This document shows, piece by piece, positions 56,901 through 64,000 of a DNA stretch of 64,000 nucleotides. The stretch spans positions 8,926,669-8,990,668 of the forward strand of contig OZ038439.1 in NCBI GenBank assembly GCA_964036275.1, in the 5' to 3' direction. This stretch comes from Litoditis marina (taxonomy: Eukaryota; Nematoda; Chromadorea; Rhabditida; Rhabditidae). A model generated the notes under the pieces. The model had not been told where the DNA came from. It saw only the letters and a list, made by a program, of their open reading frames with translations, and ran no database searches. Made by a program: the position numbers and the translations under genes. Position 1 is the first letter of the stretch, and each line of letters opens with the position of its first letter.

Positions 56901-59900
56901 ACATAAAGTCTTTTCATAATGCAGTGAATAATGCTTAGTCAGAAATTTTGATAGATCGTACTCGCCAATATATGGAATATTTGCCTAATTCCCGTAAAAA
57001 AAGTAAATTTTCACGTACGAAAAAGGTTTTTTTCGTAGAATAATCGCACCTCATTGTTATACGAACAAGCAAGTCTGCGCTTTTAAAGAGTTCGATTCAT
57101 GTCTATGTCGGCGAATTTCAATAGTAGTGTGCAGACAGAATCGCGCCCTATTTGCGTAAACCAGTGTAGTGTTTATAGACAGTCTGATCTTTTGATCATT
57201 GTATCATTGACCACTACTATTCGTCAGTTGTCACTGGCTGGTAAGAGAGTGTACAATACGAGAGACGAAGAGACGGTCTGCGTCTCTTCATCGTACACAC
57301 TGTCTCGCCTGACTGTCCTGCAACGACCTAGTCTGCGTCTCTTCATTGTACACATCGTCTCGTCTGAGTGTCCGGCAACGACCTAGAAGACACTGTCTTG
57401 GCTGATCAGAGATCTTATAACCATATTCGTCACTGAGCGGGTGTAGTCATGTAGTGTGACCTTCTATTCTCACTTTCTGCCTTTAAACTTTTGTTTTAGA
57501 GGTTTTTGTTATTATGGCTCGTGTTTACGGAGTAGTTTCAATGAACCCTTTTTTGGTTCAAGCATAGGTCTGTTTCGTTTTCTCTTGGGGGAGGGGGGGG
57601 GGGGCAGTAATAACACGTTTGAAGATCTACTATCAAGTGTATGAAAGAGACCGGAACTAAAATTAGTGATTCTTTGATAATTGCTCGCGTGACTCATGAG
57701 GTGTGAATAGATTGAAAATAGCCTGGGAGCCCGCCATGGGGCATAATAGCATACTAGATGGGTGCTTCATTACGGGGCTGGTGCGAAAAGTTGAGAAATG
57801 CACGCACGCTCAGCCTTCTAGTGTATATTCTGTTTATGTGGAACGTCACCGTTGTGTTATGTCGTGGTTGTGTGTAGTTTGATCCCGGTATCAAACTACA
57901 ACTCAGTTGTCACCTCCCCCCAATGGGTAACTAGTAATATGTATAGCATATTAGATGTTTGTTTCGTTTCGGCTAGTGCGACAAGTTGAGAAACGCACCA
58001 ACTATCAGCTTTCCAGTGTATATTCAGTTCATATTGAAAGTAATAGTTTGATCCCTTTACATTTTAGATGTGTTCGACAGATCAAACTACAACCTACAAC
58101 GTAATTGTCATCACGCCTCCCATCGAGTACCTAGTAAACTTTCAGAAAGCACAGTGTGTTTTTATTATTTAGCTGCCATGGGTACAGGAGAATGATGAAA
58201 TGATTGAGAATTTCAAAACAAGTTATATTAGGCAGTTTAGGAGAATTAACAGAATCCTATATAACAAGTCAGATGTGTGTTTTGTTGCGAGTGCGTAACG
58301 TTGATAAACGCACGCAGTCTCAGTCTTCTAGATGTGAATTGACTGTTCTGTTATATATGTTTGTAGTTTGACCACAGTATCAAACTACACCTCTGCTGTA
58401 GTCATCTCCTAACGTAAAGTGTGTGGCATACCAGATGTTTGTTTTGTTTCGGCTGGTGCGAAAAGTTGAGAAACGCACGCGCTGTCTGTTGGAAAGCTGC
58501 CAGCCCCTGAGTGTATAGTCTATTTATATTGACAGTCTACTATCTCACACACACTAGCTGCCCTGCGGCACGTATTTTCTTATGCTTCGTTACGTTAGGG
58601 ACAATTGTAGTTTGTAATGGCCTTTGCGAATTAAACAGTTAATAAAAACAAAAAGAAGTTTATATGGCATATTTACAGTCCCTACTACTAGCTTACACAC
58701 TATCGCCCCTGCGGCCATACACAATAATATAGTAGAAAGTGGTAGTTGTGCGAAGACCTTTTTTTCAATCAAAATTGAGAGTAACATCCGAATAAAGAAC
58801 AAATATTGTAATTTTTTTCGAACATTACAACTAGGTAATTTTTCTCATAACCTAAAAATGAGCCAAGTTTCTGACTATTTCTGACTTTTTCGGCTTCTTC
58901 ATTGGGTACTCGTGCACTCATTCTCGTGATCCTAGCTAACGGAAACTTAATGAAAGTGCAGTTGTATCGAGTTTCCTTCATGATACTGCGTGATGTTTTC
59001 TATTTAGTTTGTTGGGTGTACGTGAGTTTTTGCACGTCCGTCTGTTTTCGCTTTTTCGTTGGGCACACATTTGGGTGGTAAACACTCGAGCTCTGTTGGT
59101 TTTCTATTTAAGCTGTGTCTGGGTTATCTGGAGGGGGGATTAGGTCAATATTGCCTGACTTTCCTTGATTTGTTGAAGTTCGTTATTTATAGCGTTAGGT
59201 AATGATATTTTTTGTCTTGTATGTAATACACGCATCTTTGTAGTAATAGAAAATGATTGAGAACGTGATATAGTTCAGAACGAATATAAACACTTCCGTC
59301 GCACGGTTTTTACGTTTCCACTTCCGGTTACAAGTACATATATAGTTGGTTATTGCTTGAGTGAGGGGGGGGGGTACTAGAGGAAGTTATTTTGGAACCA
59401 GGAAGTATGTCGAGGTAATAGATTAGAGAAGAGTTGTTTACTTCTCTCTTCTCTTTTTACTTTTTCCCAACCCCGCCCCCTGGGGGGTGAATCTCAATTC
59501 AACCGAAGGGGGGTCGTTGGATAATTGAACAGGCTTTTTCCTTTTCCGGGTGCTACGAACGTTTACAAGTGAGTAGCCCGTTTTCATCAAAGGTACACAT
59601 TCATGGTATTCGGTCAGAAATTGCGGTGAAACAGCCGGTTTTCGCTATCAATAGATCAGAATGAATCTCGGTAGATTGATCCTGATTTATTTACATGCAA
59701 GCATGTGGTATACAAGAGAAGAAACAAAAATGGCAGTAGGATACAAACACTCAAAAGCGGAAAAAAGTGTCAGAAATCAAACATGACAGCGGTGCGTCCT
59801 TTTACAGGAGTCTCTCTAAAAGATGGGCAAGGAAAGTTTAGTTGCGTTATGTTGGATTTGTAGTGTGACCCCTGTGCATATTAAACGTGCTGGCCAGATG

Positions 59901-62900
59901 AAACTACAGCCCATTTTCACCACTCCTCACCTTCCCAAATAGTATCTGTTCTGTAAATTATACAGAGAAAGGACCCAGAAATGCTTCCAAAAACATAAAA
60001 GAAATGAAGTAACAAATTGCTGATAATTAGCCCTAACATCTCCCCTAGTTATCTGTCTGTATACGTGCCTTCCCAAACATATTTCGTCTACGTGACAAAG
60101 CCCCCGTTTGCTGTCTTTCCCCAATCAAATACGCGCCCCAATGGAAATGCTATTGTGCACGTCGCCCGGCCTTCTATTCTGACTTTTCTGAATCCTGTGA
60201 GGTCGTTGACCTCGAGGCGCTTACTAGTTTACTAGGAAAAAGTCTAAATTCGAGCCTAACTCGTTTAGTTTCAGCTACAACATCAAGCTGACCTTTACTT
60301 GCAGTGCTTTTTCTGAATCCGTAAGGTTGGGGAACTTTATAAACTAAGTAGTTTACTAGGAAAAAGTCTAAACTCGAGCCCAACTCGTTTAGTTCAGGTT
60401 TCAGCTACAACATCAAGCTGACCTCTGCTTATAGTGAATTCCGTAATCTACCGTTCAAATAGGAATCCGGAATTCACGTTACCTCGGGATGCCAGGTTAA
60501 GTAACTGTAGAAGTTGGGGTTAGTTATGTGTTCAACCGGATGTCAGGTCAACTGGTAGTCTGAATAAGTAACCGGGACTGGTTTTCAAGCCAGTTTGTTT
60601 TTGGGTTACCCCATTTACAGCAGAAGCGGGGTGGGGGAGGTAGGTCAGCGATAGTTCTCTGGTGTGAATCAACTTTTCACCGTGGTACACCACTACAATC
60701 CTGAAAGAAACCAGTTTTGCATTGAGAAAACGCTTTTTTCAGGGTTACTGTAGTATAGGTTCCTACGCTCTCAGTGTTGATTTTCGAATCCTATGCTGAT
60801 TGTCTTTGTTACCAGCAAAATTACAGCAAAGCTAATCCGGTCCTAGAATGAGAAACATGTGCAGGGGATTATTCACTTTGAATAGATTTTATGCACAAGT
60901 AATTACGTTTCATTCATCATCACTCTGTGTAGTGTGAGCGTAGTTGATCAACTCTAGAAGTAACCTGGGGTTTAGGTAGCCTAAAAACCGTTTTTCGGGT
61001 TACCTCAAGTTTACGAAATCTAAAATTCATGCAAGTGTTTGCTACATTTTTCGTGAAGAAACCAATCAAAGTAACCGAAAACCCGGCTCAATAAGATGTT
61101 TTCAGAGTGGTTCAACCGCAAATTCAATTGGGCGACCTTGTCTCGTCATAGATAGAAAAACTTGAACCGGATACTAATCTTTCGTTGCAAAATTTACTCA
61201 TTTTCGATTGGAAGCACTAATTTTCGACGGTATGCAAAATATCAATGTGATTTTTTTGCATTTTTTCGATGAGGGGTAGTTCTTGTTTGCGCCACAACGA
61301 ACGTAAAACTGTCTGGTTCTTAGCACCAAATGCTAAATTTGTCTGGTTTGGTTGAAAAAGCCTACCTTCCAAGCAAAAGTGTCCTTCAAAAAATGAGCTT
61401 ACCACGAAAAATATGGTTTTCTTAAAAAAGAATGTAGGACTTACGTGTAATTTTGACGTTGCTAGATGATCAGAGACCAATTAACGGTATTTCGACGATA
61501 TTTCCATGTGTCAGCAAATTATCAGACTGTCAGCTAGTGATTAAGCGTCGCCGAAATACCATTTGGCGCTGTGGTCTGCAAATGCAAGAAAGAGAAAACG
61601 TTTCTCTCAAATTCAAATATGAAGCATTTAATTTTACGCTCACATGTTAAATAAGCATACTGCGAAGAAATGTGGTAATAATGGTGCTCAGTTTAGTGGG
61701 TGGTGGTTATAGTTCGTTTAACCGAATTTGAATTCCTTCATTTGGCGTATAACTGATCTTATAAGATATTGAAAGGTCTATCCAAACTATTTTTCTTTAC
61801 TATATATCCCTTGAAAGTTTCTTCAAACTTGTAGATGTTAGTTCATTAGAATCATGTGTTGGTGTGCATGTTTATTTCTACTTCATTTCGATGCTACGTG
61901 AGAAATCGAAGAAATGAACGTATTTCCGTAAAATCAACATAAACGTGCGTGAAGTGTACAACTTTGTTCACGTGTTTCTCAAGTGTGATCTTTGATTTGG
62001 CTTCAGTGGATCTGTGTAACTGTCCCTGTTCTTTTCTCTCTCTCTCCTATTGTTTTTATTGTAATGAGATTACATAATTAGGTTACAAAATGACCTGACG
62101 TGACCTATTAATACGAACTATTTGTTATTTTAGATGTGTAATTCATCTGAATACTGGTACCAAGTTTTGTACTTACTCTCTATTGCTATCTTGCTTTTTT
62201 CCAACATTTTTCTGTAGTTGGAAATATTAATATACGTTTTATCTTAAGTTGCCTAATAGCTCGGGAAATATGTCATAACATGATAGTCATGTGCTTTTCA
62301 CGTGTAATTATCGATTTTCTTGTAGATCATCGAAAGTTCGTCGACACGTCCCCGGAAACGCCCGACGTCCTCTGTGAATTCTTCCACTGTGCTGGTGGAT
62401 GGAGTATTGCGACAGTTCAAAGATCATTCTCAGAACATGTCCTATAATGTGAGTGCTTCTTTTTATATGCTAAATTGACATGCTAACCGGGTTTCGTATA
62501 ATTGTAGCGGGCAAGATGCGTATTGATTTTGGCGAGAACAGCACGAGGTTTTAGTTGTATTCTGCTATTCAAGAAAGAGTATTTCAAACGAAACACTCTT
62601 TTTTGAGAAATATTCAGAACTTACTGATGTGTGGCTATAAATAGCTCAAAGTACTATAGCATTCTATAGTTGACAGCCTGCCTGCTAGCTACCAGATATA
62701 GCCTCAAGTTTTTGCACAACTGTCATCACACAACTCATTGAACTTTTATAGTTATTCCGTATTTTATAATATACAATGTGTTTATTATTGTTTGTTGTTG
62801 TTTATTCATGTTTCTGTTTACAGGTAACCCCCGAGGAACATAATCGATATTTGATGGAACAGGGCCGCGCCTTCAATAGACATCAGTCGGGCGAACTGCG

Positions 62901-63826
62901 GCTTTCGGTTCGTCATTTGGGAGGGTCGTTGGGAATTAATGTTCGGAATTTGGAAGGGTCGTTAGACATTAATGTTCGGAAAGACTGCTGACAGACTACT
63001 GGAAATTAGCCGAGAGTTTGGTTTTGTAGTTTTGTTAACACCTATATCAACATCTACTTTGTCTCATTTAAGATAAGTAAATGTTCCAATGGTCGCCTGC
63101 GTGTTTTGGTAGAAGAGCGTTTTCCATTCATTTCGGGGTCAAAAAGGGCAGGAGACGGTGATATATTGGTCGGGGGCGAACGTGTGTTTCCACACTGTTT
63201 TCTTATCAGCTGGGAGGATTATTCCTGTAGTCGGCCGAGTTTAAACGTGTTTTTGCAGAGAACAGGGGAGTTAGGGGTGGCGGTTACCCTAATGACCAAC
63301 ACTTTTGTAGTTTGAACTGTGTAAATTAGCCTGACCTATAGATTGTGCTCAACAATAAAAGACACCAGCACCTACGAAGTTGAAATGAAGTAAAGTTGTC
63401 CGTAGCCAGAAAAAAAATGAGAAAACGGACTACTTTCTACTTTCTTGCCAAAAAAAACGAGAAAATGTGTGGATATTTGTGGTGGAAAATTATTAATTTT
63501 CACGTGTTGAAAGCTGAAAAGTACTTTTCGTCGATTAGTCGGACCTTACTGTGTGCGGCCACCCTATTGACCAACACTTTTGTAGTTTGAACTATGTACA
63601 TTAGCCTGACTTACAGTTAGTGCTCAAAAACGCTAGACTAGATAGAGGCAAACATCACACGAAGAGTAGAGACGCAGAGAAGTGGGTTACTTGTAGTTTT
63701 TAGCAAGTTATTGATTACTTCTTGTTTTCAGTTCATTGCCGAGCATATTCTGAAGTCGTTGAATGATTTCGGATGGGCTGTTATCGACAATTTTCTCGGA
63801 AAGGATCATTGCAGTCATGTGAACAA
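49075..63826 (+). CDS. egl-9: EGL-9 homologue, HIF prolyl hydroxylase (5' exon unidentified, 3' cut by window)
   Basis: Oxygen sensor that hydroxylates HIF-1 for VHL-dependent degradation. Exons: 49075-49185, 52751-52842, 53173-53291 (or to 53360), 55242-55427, 56597-56679, 62326-62448, 62824-62907, 63732-63826; phases are consistent. Exons 1-2 form a MYND finger (CGFC, CVSC, YCSQEH, HKMLC). The middle is low-complexity, Ser/Pro-rich linker (TPPLSTG repeats). Then ETEDPEIQ, RPRKRPTSS and VTPEEHNRYLMEQGRAF lead into FIAEHILKSLNDFGWAVIDN, the start of the hydroxylase domain. Order and sequence match nematode EGL-9. The His-Asp-His iron ligands and the 2-oxoglutarate Arg lie beyond the right edge. 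Introns are large (5.6 kb before 62326). The exon carrying the ATG should lie upstream of 49,075 and ends in phase 0; I could not identify it. Confidence 0.93.
49428..49560. promoter_or_regulatory. Cluster of CACGTG sites in egl-9 intron
   Basis: CACGTG occurs at 49428, 49474 and 49555, with a CACGTT at 49507. The latter two CACGTG sites lie in a roughly 81-bp direct repeat (TCACGTGGTTCAATGTG and CCACGTGGTTCCATGTG). RCGTG is the HIF core and CACGTG the bHLH E-box. Worm egl-9 is known to be HIF-1 induced, so a feedback element is plausible, but not shown. Confidence 0.4.
50856..50960. repeat. GA microsatellite
   Basis: Nearly pure GA/GAGG repeat with about 19 uninterrupted GA units near 50,899-50,936, in the large egl-9 intron. 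CT repeats of the same kind are at 14,697-14,846 directly before an Argonaute exon. Confidence 0.9.
51368..51597. mobile_element. GCAACC/GGTTGC foldback element, 9-bp TSD
   Basis: It starts GGCAGTTTACACAAGCAACC and ends GTATGTATAATTGGCT. The arms are iterated AATGCAACC. The flanks TGTAACCAG (51359-51367) and TGTAACCAA (51598-51606) match at 8 of 9. Confidence 0.82.
54464..54534 (+). repeat. tRNA-derived SINE-like sequence
   Basis: An A-box-like TGGTATAGTGGTTAGTGC and a B box AGTTCGAATCC stand at the expected spacing. The acceptor ends do not pair convincingly, so a SINE or tRNA pseudogene is likelier than a tRNA gene. It lies in an egl-9 intron. Confidence 0.55.
56133..56355. mobile_element. 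GTTAACC foldback element, second copy
   Basis: It is nearly the same as 34,317-34,533, with identical ends GGCGAATTCTTTATTTAACC and TTCCTTGTGGAATTGGCC. No convincing target-site duplication is visible here. It lies in an egl-9 intron just upstream of the exon at 56597. Confidence 0.85.
57740..58540 (+). repeat. Irregular tandem array, four units
   Basis: GTGCGAAAAGTTGAGAAAYG followed by CACGC and then CTAGTGTATATTC-like sequence recurs at about 57,780, 57,975, 58,288 and 58,455. Each of the first three units is followed by a TAGTTTGATC / TATCAAACTAC pair. Unit spacing varies between about 165 and 310 bp. Confidence 0.7.
60225..60430 (+). repeat. Two-copy tandem repeat, ~124-bp period
   Basis: TAGTTTACTAGGAAAAAGTC and CAGCTACAACATCAAGCTGA occur in the same order at 60,225-60,295 and 60,349-60,420. 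Noncoding, in the long egl-9 intron. Confidence 0.85.
63292..63630 (+). repeat. Direct repeats flanking a CACCAGTAAGGT-family copy
   Basis: GACCAACACTTTTGTAGTTT followed by GAACTRTGTA and TTAGCCTGAC occurs at 63,292 and 63,569. Between them is a degenerate member of the CCGTAGCC...GTCGGACCTTACTG dispersed family. Confidence 0.7.
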
Positions 63827-64000
63827 GTGCGTTTTGTAGTTTGTACCTTGTTCACAAATAAGTTTTTTATTCATTTTATCCCTGGTTCGGGCTTAGGTCT
63901 GTACAAGAAAAGCAAACAACTGTATGTTCGTTCGATACTGCTGTGTGTGTAGTTTGATGCCTCTCAATTTGATTTAGTATATGAGGCTCACGGTGGGCGA

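Larger units (their letters stand above)
56680..62325 (+). other. Long egl-9 intron with repeats only
   Basis: I see no exon-like sequence in this 5.6-kb intron. It contains a GAGAGAC/CTCTCTCG inverted repeat near 57,240-57,380, a four-unit array at 57,740-58,540 and a two-unit repeat at 60,225-60,430. There are several TTTGTAGTTTGATC pairs and GGTTACC fragments at 60,470-61,090. Confidence 0.7.

Overview
The window looks like nuclear DNA of a Caenorhabditis-type nematode. It holds an intronless 127-residue major sperm protein (MSP) gene. It also holds most of an egl-9 homologue (HIF prolyl hydroxylase with an N-terminal MYND finger), a 26-exon Argonaute gene, and a tandem family of BTB-domain genes. 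Introns are GT-AG with worm-like TTTCAG acceptors, and several first exons follow an acceptor-like AG that fits SL trans-splicing. Introns and intergenic DNA are long and packed with foldback elements, so a repeat-rich species is likelier than a compact one. I cannot name the species.

Layout. (1) 150-16,074, plus: Argonaute, 875 codons assembled across 26 phase-consistent exons, with N, PAZ, MID and most of PIWI. The exons for the last roughly 100 residues are not found. (2) 16.1-18.5 kb: a BEL/Pao-like retrotransposon remnant (gag zinc-knuckle ORF, polypurine tract, LTR) and a tRNA-like SINE. (3) 18.5-36.8 kb, minus: four tandem copies of one BTB gene family. From the right these are an intact copy (329 aa), a frameshifted copy, an intact copy (304 aa) and a 5' fragment. 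(4) 37.9-38.3 kb, minus: MSP. (5) 39.2-49.0 kb: no recognisable gene, many repeats. (6) 49,075 to the right edge, plus: egl-9 homologue. Its first coding exon is not identified and its catalytic-core exons lie beyond the window.

The genes do not form an operon or an obvious pathway. Two features stand out. First, the Argonaute and the convergent BTB fragment both lose their 3' ends at the retroelement-rich 16.1-18.5 kb interval. Second, a family of foldback elements shares termini resembling GGCCAATTC...GAATTGGCC. Each is internally built from an iterated GGTT-type motif, and several are flanked by 9-bp direct repeats, as expected for Mutator-like elements.

All gene models are manual: exon joins were checked by reading-frame phase and by comparison between paralogues. 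No database search was possible.
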